A stretch of 7,607 nt of DNA, from assembly GCA_009703975.1 (NCBI GenBank), contig WLFB01000050.1:1-7607 (forward strand). The letters are read 5' to 3'. The notes beneath the pieces were generated by a model. It did not search any database, was not told the DNA's origin, and saw only the letters and a list, made by a program, of their open reading frames with translations. The DNA comes from Actinomycetota bacterium (GTDB lineage Bacteria; Actinomycetota; Acidimicrobiia; Acidimicrobiales; Ilumatobacteraceae). A program made the translations under genes and the position numbers. Shown one piece after another: positions 1-6,522 of the stretch (its first letter is position 1; each line of letters opens with the position of its first letter).

Positions 1-617
1 AGCCTGTCCTTATATATGAGTCAGGATGCATTGGTTCAAAACCGACAAGGTTGCCGCTATCAATCGGAGATGGAGAACTTGCTGACACTTCAGACTCGGT
101 TGTCAGCGTTCCGGAAATATTTTCGTACTGGTTGCAGGCTGGCCGAATTGATGTTGGTTTTCTTGGCGGTGCTCAACTCGACAAATTCGGAAACATCAAT
201 TCAACGGTTATTGGCTCATATGACAAACCAAAGACCCGCTTGCCAGGTGCTGGCGGGGCTCCAGAGATTTCGGCTACCGCTGGCCAAGTAATTGTGATCA
301 TGCGTCAAACAAAAAGGGCTTTTGTTGATCGGTGTGATTTTAGAACTTCTTTTGGTTTTGGTGATGGCCCGGGTCACCGTGAGCGACTGGGTCTGCGGGG
401 CGGAGGGCCCAAAATTGTTATAACTGATCTTGGGGTTCTTGAGCCAGATCCAGAGACGTGCGAACTTGTACAAACACAAATGCATCTTGGAGTAACAGCC
501 GAACAGTGCGTCGAAAATACAGGATGGAAACTTCGTATTGCTGAAAATGTTATTACAACAGAAGCGGTAACTGATCGTGAAGTTAACGCTCTAAGAGAAT
601 TACAGAGCGCACCATGA
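1..617 (+). CDS. catJ: 3-oxoadipate CoA-transferase, beta subunit (5' partial)
   Basis: Beta subunit of a class I CoA-transferase that moves CoA from succinyl-CoA to 3-oxoadipate in the cytoplasm. The reading frame is open at the left edge (first full codon at base 3) and gives 204 residues before TGA. Full-length CatJ-type proteins are about 250-260 residues, so roughly 45-50 N-terminal residues are missing. The visible protein opens with an IYESGCIG segment; its Glu (bases 18-20) is at the position of the catalytic glutamate that forms the glutamyl-CoA thioester in this family. It continues with LPLSIGDGELADT, YWLQAGRIDVGFLGGAQ, RLPGAGGAPEI, VIMRQTKRAFVD and ITDLGVLEPDPET, which match CatJ as I remember it. 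A TTG at 51 is in frame but lies after the catalytic Glu, so it cannot be the real start. The stop overlaps the reductase start (ATGA, 614-617), indicating coupled translation. The alpha subunit (CatI-like) should be immediately upstream. Glutaconate or another dicarboxylate CoA-transferase is the main alternative, made less likely by the reductase and thiolase neighbours. Confidence 0.88.
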   Translation, partial: PVLIYESGCIGSKPTRLPLSIGDGELADTSDSVVSVPEIFSYWLQAGRIDVGFLGGAQLDKFGNINSTVIGSYDKPKTRLPGAGGAPEISATAGQVIVIMRQTKRAFVDRCDFRTSFGFGDGPGHRERLGLRGGGPKIVITDLGVLEPDPETCELVQTQMHLGVTAEQCVENTGWKLRIAENVITTEAVTDREVNALRELQSAP

Positions 618-1693
618 GCGCTACATCGTTTACCTATGTGCAAAGAAATCGCAAAATGGTTTTCGGGCCAGGTGTTCGCAACACTTTAGGTGCCGAAGTC
701 TCAGAACTAAATGCGCAGAAAGTTTTTTTAATTATTGATGGTGGTGCGATAGCACTTCGAAAATCAATTGAAGATTTGGTTGGCAATAAATTGGTTTCAA
801 CTTGGACAGATGTCAAACAACACGTACCCGTTGAATTGGCAGAATTAGCACGTAATGCAGTTACTAATTCGAGCGCTGATTTGGTTGTCTGTGTGGGCGG
901 CGGGTCATCAACTGGTTTGGCCAAAGCAATTGCGCTTTCGCACCGAATTCCAATCATTGCAATACCGACAACTTATGCAGGCAGTGAGCAAACAACTATT
1001 TATGGATTAACCGGAGACCGACACAAACAGACAGGAAGTGATGCAATTGTCTTGCCTCGTGTTTCTCTGTATGACGCCGAGTTGACTGTCGACTTACCGA
1101 TAAGCGTTACGGGCGCATCCGCCTTTAATGCCCTTGCGCACAGTGTTGAATCGCTTTACGCAACAGGTTGCAACCCGATTACAACTGCAATCGCCCTTGA
1201 GGGCATTCGAGCAATAAATTTGTCGTTACCGGTTGTTATGTCGAGCCCAAAAAATATTGAGGCTCGTGCTCAACTGCTATATGGCGCCGCAATGTCTGGC
1301 ATCTCGCTAGGCGATACGTCGGCTGGCTTTCATCACAAGATTTGTCACGTTTTGGGCGGGGCATTCGGGCTAGTTCATGCCGATGCGCACTCAGTTGTTT
1401 TGCCACATGCAATTGCTTTCAACGCACCTGTCTTGCCATTTGAAATGGCCCAGTTAGCGCATGCTTTAGATTGCCGCCAAGACGATGTCGCGGGAAGTCT
1501 CTGGGATCTTGCAAAACGCAGTGGCGTCCCATCGTCACTTGCTCAACTTGGCTTACATCGTGAAAATCTGGCAGAAGTGGCAACCCGGGCTGCAGCTGAG
1601 ATTCGCACTAATCCTCGAAACTTCGACGCAGCATCAATTGAGTTGCTGTTGCAAGGAGCTTTCGATGGAGTCAGACCGCTAGCGACAAATTAG
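614..1693 (+). CDS. Maleylacetate reductase
   Basis: NAD(P)H-dependent reduction of maleylacetate to 3-oxoadipate, the step joining hydroxyquinol and chlorocatechol ring cleavage to the 3-oxoadipate pathway. It is 359 residues, the usual size for the family, and belongs to the iron-containing alcohol dehydrogenase superfamily. An N-terminal nucleotide-binding half carries GGGSSTGLAKAIAL (95-108) and PIIAIPTTYAGSEQT (113-127), the latter typical of maleylacetate reductases. The C-terminal helical half carries NALAHSVESLYA (172-183), GFHHKICHVLGG (238-249) and HADAHSVVLPHAIAFNAP (255-272). Aligned by eye to FucO, the metal-ligand positions are Asn172, His176, His241 and His255. Asn replaces the usual Asp, which I believe is normal in this subfamily. 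The ATG at 614 is chosen because it overlaps the transferase stop (ATGA) and gives a family-like N-terminus (FTYVQRNRKMVFGPGV); the ribosome site ahead of it (AGAGCG) is weak, consistent with coupling. Cytoplasmic. Likely homologues are MacA, TftE and GraC. I leave the symbol blank because naming differs by pathway. Confidence 0.9.
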   Translation: MSATSFTYVQRNRKMVFGPGVRNTLGAEVSELNAQKVFLIIDGGAIALRKSIEDLVGNKLVSTWTDVKQHVPVELAELARNAVTNSSADLVVCVGGGSSTGLAKAIALSHRIPIIAIPTTYAGSEQTTIYGLTGDRHKQTGSDAIVLPRVSLYDAELTVDLPISVTGASAFNALAHSVESLYATGCNPITTAIALEGIRAINLSLPVVMSSPKNIEARAQLLYGAAMSGISLGDTSAGFHHKICHVLGGAFGLVHADAHSVVLPHAIAFNAPVLPFEMAQLAHALDCRQDDVAGSLWDLAKRSGVPSSLAQLGLHRENLAEVATRAAAEIRTNPRNFDAASIELLLQGAFDGVRPLATN

Positions 1694-1697
1694 AGAA

Positions 1698-1726
1698 TTG
1701 CATTTATTTAACGAATTAATCATAAA
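1698..1726 (+). promoter_or_regulatory. Weak promoter-like sequence in the gap before the binding-protein gene
   Basis: The 65-bp gap between reductase and binding protein is very AT-rich and is the only sizeable non-coding stretch in the window. It contains TTGCAT (1698-1703), then 17 bp, then CATAAA (1721-1726). These match the -35 and -10 consensus at only 3 of 6 and 4 of 6 positions. AT-rich DNA gives such matches by chance, so this is only a candidate internal promoter for the transporter genes. I see no convincing hairpin terminator in the gap, so read-through from the reductase remains possible. Confidence 0.22.
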
Positions 1727-1747
1727 AATAAAACATAAACCAAAAAA

Positions 1748-1753
1748 GGGAGA
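1748..1753 (+). promoter_or_regulatory. Strong Shine-Dalgarno site of the binding-protein gene
   Basis: GGGAGA lies 5 nt before the ATG at 1759 in a purine-rich context and is the best ribosome-binding site in the window. It supports the chosen start and, together with the codon bias of the gene, suggests high translation compared with the coupled genes around it. Confidence 0.7.
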
Positions 1754-1758
1754 GATAA

Positions 1759-3144
1759 ATGAATGAAAATATAGAACAAGAAAGCGGCTTTCGAGCCCCG
1801 ATTGGGAGACGTAAGTTTCTCGCGTTGAGTGGTGGCGGAATCGCAGCAGCGATTCTTGCTGCGTGCTCAAAGTCAGACAGCGCAACCACAGACACGACTG
1901 CAACTGCAGAAACGACTGCACCTGCCACAGACACTGGTATCACTGGTGGAGGTGGCGCTGACGGCACCATCAAAATTGGTTACGTTTCGCCAGCGACAGG
2001 TCCACTTGCAGCATTCGCTTCGGCAGATGCATTCATTTTCGAGGGAATTAAAACATTCCTTGCCGATGGACTTCGTGTTGGTGGCAAGTCATACAAAGTA
2101 GAAATCCTCTCCGAAGACTCTGAGTCTGATCCAACAAAGGCGGCTGCTAAGGCCGGCAAGTTGATCACCGAAGACGGAATTGACTTGATGCTTGTAGGTA
2201 ATACTCCAGACACAACCAACCCGGTATCAGATCAGTGCGAAGCAAACGGCGTGCCTTGTATTTCAAGTCTCGCACCGTGGCAAGCATGGTTCATTGGTCG
2301 AGGTGGAAAACCAGGAGAGACAACGTTCAACTGGACATACCACTTCTTCTGGGGTCTTGAAGACATCATTCCACAATTCATTTCAATGTGGAGTTCGCTT
2401 GACACCAACAAGTCAGTAGGCGGATTGTTCCCGAATGATGGTGACGGAAACGTATGGGGAGATACCACAGTTGGTTTCCCTCCAGCATTGACAGGTGCAG
2501 GTTTCACATTGACCGATCCAGGTCGATACGAAAATCTCAACCAAGATTTCACCGCGCAAATTGCTGCGTTCAAGAAAGCGAAAGCTGAAATTATCACTGG
2601 CGTAGTGATTCCTCCAGATTTCCCAACTTTCTGGAAGCAAGCAAAGCAACAAGGCTTCGTGCCAAAGGCTGCATCAATCGGAAAAGCATTGCTCTTCCCA
2701 GAATCGATTCAGGCGCTTGGCAAAGATGGCATTGGTCTCTCATCTGAAGTTTGGTGGAGTCCAAATCATCCATATTCAAGCTCGCTCACTGGTGCGTCTG
2801 CAAAAGAAGTCGCAGATGCCTACACAGCCTCAAGTGGTGCACAGTGGACACAACCAATCGGTTTTGCTCACGCATTGTTTGAAGTTGCAATTGCGGCACT
2901 TGTTGCAGCGGGTAGCACCGATAAGACTGCTGTTCGCGATGCAATCAAGACATTGAAAATTGATACCATCGTTGGAACAGTTGACTTTACAAGTGGACCA
3001 ATTCCAAACGTTGCTAAGACAGCGTTGTGTGGCGGTCAATGGCGCGAAGCAGATACTCCAACCGGTTATGACCTCGTGATTGTTGATAACAGCCTCAATC
3101 CTGGTGTGCCAACTGGTGGAACTATTGAGCCAATCACGGCATAG
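1759..3144 (+). CDS. HAAT-family ABC transporter solute-binding lipoprotein (Tat-type signal)
   Basis: Extracytoplasmic receptor for the importer encoded downstream, 461 residues. The N-terminus has a twin-arginine motif (GRRKFLAL, Arg17-Arg18), a small-residue hydrophobic stretch and a lipobox LAAC with Cys36 as the probable lipid-modified residue. A Ser/Thr/Ala-rich linker (about 37-65) follows. The mature domain begins with IKIGYVSPATGPLAAF (71-86), the usual opening of type I periplasmic binding proteins of the LivJ / Peripla_BP_6 group. It is longer than E. coli LivJ partly because of the signal and linker. The protein is rich in aromatics, with 11 Trp, several in 174-211 (APWQAWF, NWTYHFFWGLEDI). 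Cys160 and Cys167 are close enough to form a disulfide. It differs from its neighbours in codon use, with 18 of 23 Phe codons as TTC, suggesting high expression. The ligand is unknown; an aromatic acid or pathway intermediate is inferred from the flanking catabolic genes, whereas amino acids, amides or urea are known for the wider family. Confidence 0.88.
   Translation: MNENIEQESGFRAPIGRRKFLALSGGGIAAAILAACSKSDSATTDTTATAETTAPATDTGITGGGGADGTIKIGYVSPATGPLAAFASADAFIFEGIKTFLADGLRVGGKSYKVEILSEDSESDPTKAAAKAGKLITEDGIDLMLVGNTPDTTNPVSDQCEANGVPCISSLAPWQAWFIGRGGKPGETTFNWTYHFFWGLEDIIPQFISMWSSLDTNKSVGGLFPNDGDGNVWGDTTVGFPPALTGAGFTLTDPGRYENLNQDFTAQIAAFKKAKAEIITGVVIPPDFPTFWKQAKQQGFVPKAASIGKALLFPESIQALGKDGIGLSSEVWWSPNHPYSSSLTGASAKEVADAYTASSGAQWTQPIGFAHALFEVAIAALVAAGSTDKTAVRDAIKTLKIDTIVGTVDFTSGPIPNVAKTALCGGQWREADTPTGYDLVIVDNSLNPGVPTGGTIEPITA
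1894..1929 (+). repeat. Imperfect 18-bp tandem repeat in the lipoprotein linker
   Basis: Two adjacent 18-bp units (1894-1911 and 1912-1929) begin with the same 9 bases, ACGACTGCA, and match at 14 of 18 positions by eye. They are in frame and encode TTATAE and TTAPAT (residues 46-57), part of the flexible linker between the lipidated Cys and the ligand-binding domain. Such linkers tolerate length change, so this is probably a slippage-type duplication with no regulatory role. Confidence 0.5.
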
Positions 3145-3163
3145 ATAGCGGAGAATAAAAGAA

Positions 3164-3889
3164 GTGACAGAGTTACTTGAACTTGTGGGGGTCTCGAAGC
3201 AATTCGGAACCCTCACAGTTCTTGAAAATTTGAATGTAGCCATAAAATCGGGTTCAGCGTTGGGTGTCGTTGGGCCAAACGGTGCTGGCAAAACCACGAT
3301 GCTAAATATTCTCTCTGGAGACCTAGCACCATCTAATGGCAGTGTGTTGTTCGAAGGCGCAGATGTCACCAGCGTGCCTAGTCATCAGCGAAGCCGTAAA
3401 GGTATTGGTCGTACGTCGCAAATTCCGAGACCATTCGAAGGTCTAACTGTTTATGAAAATATTCTTGTCGGCGCAACCTTTGGACGCGGAAAATCGCGAA
3501 AATCAAAGACCATAAACCAAGCATGTGGTTTCGCTCTTGAAACAACGGGGATGACTTCAAAAGCAAATGTCGTTGCTGGCCGACTCACGTTGCTTGAACG
3601 AAAAAGACTTGAGTTGGCTCGAGCACTCGCAATTGAGCCTTCGGTTTTATTGCTTGATGAAATTGCAGGCGGACTTACAGAAATGGAAGTTCACGATTTA
3701 GTTGCAACAATTAAATTAATTCGCGCAACTGGCATCACCTTAATTTGGATTGAGCACATTGTGCACGCACTTCTTGAAGTCGTAGATCAACTTTTGGCAA
3801 TTGACTATGGGCGAATGTTGATGTGTGGCGAGCCAAAATCTGTAATGGCTTCACCTGAAGTGCAGAGTATCTATTTGGGTAATGAGTAG
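3164..3889 (+). CDS. livG: HAAT-family ABC transporter ATP-binding protein, LivG-like
   Basis: One of two cytoplasmic ATPases powering the importer, 241 residues. Walker A is GPNGAGKTT (37-45), the Q-loop Gln is Q86 (TSQIPRPF), Walker B is VLLLDE (161-166), and the H-loop His is H198 (IWIEHIVHAL). RPFEGLTVYENILVGA (89-104) is characteristic of LivG proteins. The signature region reads RLTLLERKRLELARALA (140-156). The canonical LSGGQ is replaced by LTLLE, while the helix after it (KRLELARAL) is kept; similar degenerate signatures occur in this subfamily as I recall. The start is GTG at 3164, preceded by GGAG (3150-3153) with a 10-nt spacer, and the protein begins at the expected distance before the A-loop region. 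It is 19 nt after the binding-protein stop, with no terminator between them. It is shorter than E. coli LivG but within the subfamily range. The name denotes family position; the substrate need not be leucine. Confidence 0.88.
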   Translation: MTELLELVGVSKQFGTLTVLENLNVAIKSGSALGVVGPNGAGKTTMLNILSGDLAPSNGSVLFEGADVTSVPSHQRSRKGIGRTSQIPRPFEGLTVYENILVGATFGRGKSRKSKTINQACGFALETTGMTSKANVVAGRLTLLERKRLELARALAIEPSVLLLDEIAGGLTEMEVHDLVATIKLIRATGITLIWIEHIVHALLEVVDQLLAIDYGRMLMCGEPKSVMASPEVQSIYLGNE

Positions 3890-3896
3890 TTTTTAG

Positions 3897-4607
3897 ATGT
3901 CGCTTCTTGAAGTACGAAATTTATCTGCGGGCTATGGGCAGTTTCAAGCGTTGTTTGATATTTCGTTGAATCTAAACGAAGGTGCAGCGATCGCAGTTAT
4001 CGGCGCCAATGGTGCGGGAAAGTCAACGCTATTGAAATCTATAGCCGGCGTTGTTGATGTGATCTTCGGCGAAATAATTTTTGACGGCGAATCAATTGTG
4101 AATTTGCAGCCCCACGAGCGATTGAATAGGGGAATTGCATTAGTCCCTGAGGGTCGACGAATTTTTCGAAGCCTTACAGTTGACGAAAATCTTTCAATCG
4201 GTGCATATTCTCGACGGCAGGGAGTATGGAATCGTGAGCTTGTTTACGAGGTGTTTCCGATGTTGGCAAAACTTACTGATCGACGTGCCGACAAACTCTC
4301 CGGGGGTGAGCAACAAGCTTTGGCAATTGGTCGTGCGCTAATGAGCAATCCACGGCTGCTTTTGCTTGACGAAGTTTCTCTCGGCCTTGCCCCGATAATT
4401 GTAAAAAAACTCTACGAAATTCTTCCAAGAATTCGTGCAACTGGATGCTCTCTAATTTATGTTGAGCAAGACACTAATCAAGCTCTATCAGCGAGCGAAT
4501 ATGCATACTGTTTGCTCGAGGGTCAAGTTTCGCTAGAAGGCAAACCTTCTGATCTTTCACGCGAGCAAATTGCGTCCGCGTATTTCGGGATTGGTGTCAA
4601 TAAGTGA
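3897..4607 (+). CDS. livF: HAAT-family ABC transporter ATP-binding protein, LivF-like
   Basis: Second cytoplasmic ATPase of the importer, 236 residues, the usual LivF length. It shows Walker A GANGAGKST (36-44), the LivF-type VPEGRRIFRSLTVDENL (83-99) in which Glu stands at the Q-loop position, an intact signature LSGGEQQALAIGRAL (134-148) and Walker B LLLLDE (154-159) followed by SLGLAP. At the H-loop position the sequence is YVEQDTNQAL, with Gln191 in place of His, as is usual for LivF. The ATG at 3897 is 7 nt after the livG stop and gives a canonical N-terminus (LLEVRNLSAGYG). No good Shine-Dalgarno precedes it, so it probably relies on ribosomes finishing livG. Its stop overlaps the GTG start of the next permease gene (GTGA, 4604-4607). 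Confidence 0.9.
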   Translation: MSLLEVRNLSAGYGQFQALFDISLNLNEGAAIAVIGANGAGKSTLLKSIAGVVDVIFGEIIFDGESIVNLQPHERLNRGIALVPEGRRIFRSLTVDENLSIGAYSRRQGVWNRELVYEVFPMLAKLTDRRADKLSGGEQQALAIGRALMSNPRLLLLDEVSLGLAPIIVKKLYEILPRIRATGCSLIYVEQDTNQALSASEYAYCLLEGQVSLEGKPSDLSREQIASAYFGIGVNK

Positions 4608-5476
4608 ATTGGTTAAATGCGATAATTCAAGGAGTTTTAGTTGGCGGACTTTATGCAATGTATGCGACCGGGCTTTCGGTTTCATTTGGTGTAATGCGAC
4701 TAGTCAACTTGGCACATGGAGATCTTGCCGTCGGGTCAGCATTTATTGCATCTACTTTTTGTCTAGCCACTGGGCTCAGTCCATTTTTGGCGATTTTTGT
4801 AGTCCTGCCGTTGTCTGCACTTGTCGGTATTGGATTACAAGTTGCGGTTTTCAATCGTGTCGTTGGCGTTGATCCGTCGTATCAAATAGTTGCAACTTTC
4901 GGATTGTCAATTGCAATACAGAATGTTCTCTTGCAGCAATATGCGGCGAATCCAAGAGCCTTGAACATTGGTGACTTCGGTAATCGGTCTCTCAAATTGG
5001 TTGGTGACGATGTTGTGATTGGGCTGTTTCCGCTAAGTCGATTTGTAGTTGCAGTTTTGGTATTAGTTTTACTCTCACTTTTTATTGGTAGAACCAGAAT
5101 CGGCAGAGCGTTCCGGGCGACATCAGATGACCCGGATATCGCCCGACTGATGGGGGTCAACATTCGCTTTATTTATGCGGTCGCATTTGCAATCGCCGTT
5201 ACGACAGTGGCACTCGCTGGCATTTTCAACGGCATGCAGACGCAGTTTTCTGCAGCCGATGGCCCAGCACTCCTTATATACGCATTTGAATCAGTCATCA
5301 TCGGAGGTCTCGGATCGCTCTGGGGAACCCTCTGTGGTGGAATAATTCTCGGAATTGCACAGACAATTGGCGCCGAGATTGACCCAGGTTGGAAGCAACT
5401 AATCGGTCATCTCGTTTTCTTGATCGTGTTGCTAGTACGGCCAATGGGAATTTTCGGAAAAGACGAACTTCGATGA
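4604..5476 (+). CDS. livH: HAAT-family ABC transporter permease, LivH-like
   Basis: Integral inner-membrane permease, 290 residues, with about eight hydrophobic segments (roughly 5-28, 40-60, 62-85, 93-112, 145-162, 190-210, 225-255, 266-283, by eye). LivH hallmarks are GLYAMYATGLSVSFGVMRLV (15-34) with NLAHGDL (35-41), the cytoplasmic coupling loop GRTRIGRAFRATSDDPDIAR (162-181) with LMGVN, which contacts the ATPases, and GGLGSLWGTLCGGIILG (234-250). The GTG start at 4604 overlaps the livF stop. It places a short hydrophilic start before the first membrane helix and matches usual LivH length. The end overlaps the livM ATG (ATGA, 5473-5476). LivH and LivM together are expected to form the transport channel. 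Confidence 0.9.
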   Translation: MNWLNAIIQGVLVGGLYAMYATGLSVSFGVMRLVNLAHGDLAVGSAFIASTFCLATGLSPFLAIFVVLPLSALVGIGLQVAVFNRVVGVDPSYQIVATFGLSIAIQNVLLQQYAANPRALNIGDFGNRSLKLVGDDVVIGLFPLSRFVVAVLVLVLLSLFIGRTRIGRAFRATSDDPDIARLMGVNIRFIYAVAFAIAVTTVALAGIFNGMQTQFSAADGPALLIYAFESVIIGGLGSLWGTLCGGIILGIAQTIGAEIDPGWKQLIGHLVFLIVLLVRPMGIFGKDELR

Positions 5477-6519
5477 GCAGCATTCAAGAATTCAGCGTTA
5501 GTCGCACGACTGTTACAAGTCGCATCTGTCAATCAGTACTTTTAATCTGTGTTTTTTGGATGCTGTTTATTGCATCAGGTGACAACAAAGCATCGCAAGG
5601 GAAAATAATTGATCTCTGTGTTTTTATCGTGCTGGCATCTATGTGGAACCTGTTGACAGGTTTCAGTGGATTAATTTCAATTGGACAGCAGGCCTTTGTC
5701 GGACTTGGTGCATATTCACTCATTGTTCTGGCAAATGGAGTTGGAATTAATATTTATCTAGCTGTTATTCCATCGGCGATCATTGTTGCAATAATTTCGA
5801 TTCCGCTTGGTTTAGTTGCGTTTAGATTGCGTGGTGGATATTTCGCCATCGGTACTTGGGTAATTGCTGAAGTTGTCAGGCTGATTGTAAAAAATAATCA
5901 AAGCTCTGTAATTGGGGCGGGTACAGGTACCAGCCTTGAAGTACCAGAGTCACTTAAGAGCGGTCGATATCAGGTGACAACTTTTATTGCTATATCAGTT
6001 GTGGTTGTATCAGTGGTTTTTGTTTATCTATTTTTGCGAAGCCGCTTTGGTTTGGCACTTCAGTCAGTTCGAGATAACGAAACTGGGGCTAGGTCGCTTG
6101 GTGTTGACTCTTATCGTGTCCGATTTGTCGTTTATATAGTTGCATCATTTTTCACATCATTAGCCGCAGCCACGTATTACATCAAGGGGCTGAGTGTGCA
6201 GCCAGATGCTGCGTTCAATATTGGTTCTTGGACAGCCCCAATAATTGTGATGGTAGTGATAGGCGGCATCGGCACGATTGAAGGACCGATCATCGGCGCA
6301 GTTCTTTATTATTTGGTTCGTGACTTTGTGAGCAAGAACGAATTTTTCTCAGACCCAACTTTCTTGATTCTGACTGGCGTCGTTGCGTTAATTTTTGCTC
6401 TTTTCGTTAAAGGTGGAATCTGGGGTTTACTGCTTAAAAAGTTTCCAAAACTCACTGTCTTCCCCGTTAAACGTCGTTTACATATTGAAAATTTTCAATT
6501 TGATCAGAGAGGTAATTAA
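5473..6519 (+). CDS. livM: HAAT-family ABC transporter permease, LivM-like
   Basis: Second membrane permease of the importer, 348 residues from the ATG at 5473. This start is preferred to an upstream in-frame TTG at 5389 because it forms an ATGA overlap with the livH stop and avoids a highly charged 28-residue extension lying inside the livH C-terminus. Family markers are MWNLLTGFSGLISIGQQAF (57-75) with the following VGLGAYS, RLRGGYFAIGTWVIAEVVR (118-136), the coupling-loop segment GLALQSVRDNETGARSLGVD (193-212) and GGIGTIEGPIIGA (264-276). About eight to ten hydrophobic segments are visible. The C-terminus has a basic tail (KKFPKLTVFPVKRR, from about 322), probably cytoplasmic. Phe codons are mostly TTT (17 of 26), in contrast to the binding-protein gene. 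The thiolase start follows after 3 nt. Confidence 0.9.
   Translation: MSSIQEFSVSRTTVTSRICQSVLLICVFWMLFIASGDNKASQGKIIDLCVFIVLASMWNLLTGFSGLISIGQQAFVGLGAYSLIVLANGVGINIYLAVIPSAIIVAIISIPLGLVAFRLRGGYFAIGTWVIAEVVRLIVKNNQSSVIGAGTGTSLEVPESLKSGRYQVTTFIAISVVVVSVVFVYLFLRSRFGLALQSVRDNETGARSLGVDSYRVRFVVYIVASFFTSLAAATYYIKGLSVQPDAAFNIGSWTAPIIVMVVIGGIGTIEGPIIGAVLYYLVRDFVSKNEFFSDPTFLILTGVVALIFALFVKGGIWGLLLKKFPKLTVFPVKRRLHIENFQFDQRGN
6506..6512 (+). promoter_or_regulatory. Shine-Dalgarno site of the thiolase gene
   Basis: AGAGAGG lies 10 nt before the ATG at 6523, inside the last codons of livM. It supports that ATG as the start and indicates that the thiolase is translated independently, although it is probably transcribed with the transporter genes because only 3 nt separate the two reading frames. 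Confidence 0.55.
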
Positions 6520-6522
6520 GTC

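Noticed and set aside
51..617. TTG at 51 as the true start of the CoA-transferase subunit
   Set aside because: The frame stays open to the left edge and the upstream codons encode the conserved ESG catalytic segment, so the gene is cut by the window and does not start there.
2232..2597. A 121-codon minus-strand open frame inside the binding-protein gene
   Set aside because: It is fully antisense to a conserved gene with strong family motifs, and its translation resembles a mirror of that gene's codon bias, not a protein.
3145..3163. Possible terminator or attenuator after the binding-protein gene
   Set aside because: The 19-nt gap has no inverted repeat or T-run, only a Shine-Dalgarno-like GGAG for livG.
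2830..3369. A 179-codon open frame on the minus strand across the binding-protein/livG junction
   Set aside because: It lies antisense to two clearly identified genes and crosses their boundary. Its protein shows no recognisable domain, and no ribosome site or separate promoter is evident.
5389..5472. Upstream TTG start giving LivM an extra 28 N-terminal residues
   Set aside because: The extension overlaps the livH C-terminal coding region, is highly charged and unlike LivM N-termini. The ATG at 5473 gives the four-base stop/start overlap also seen at two other junctions.
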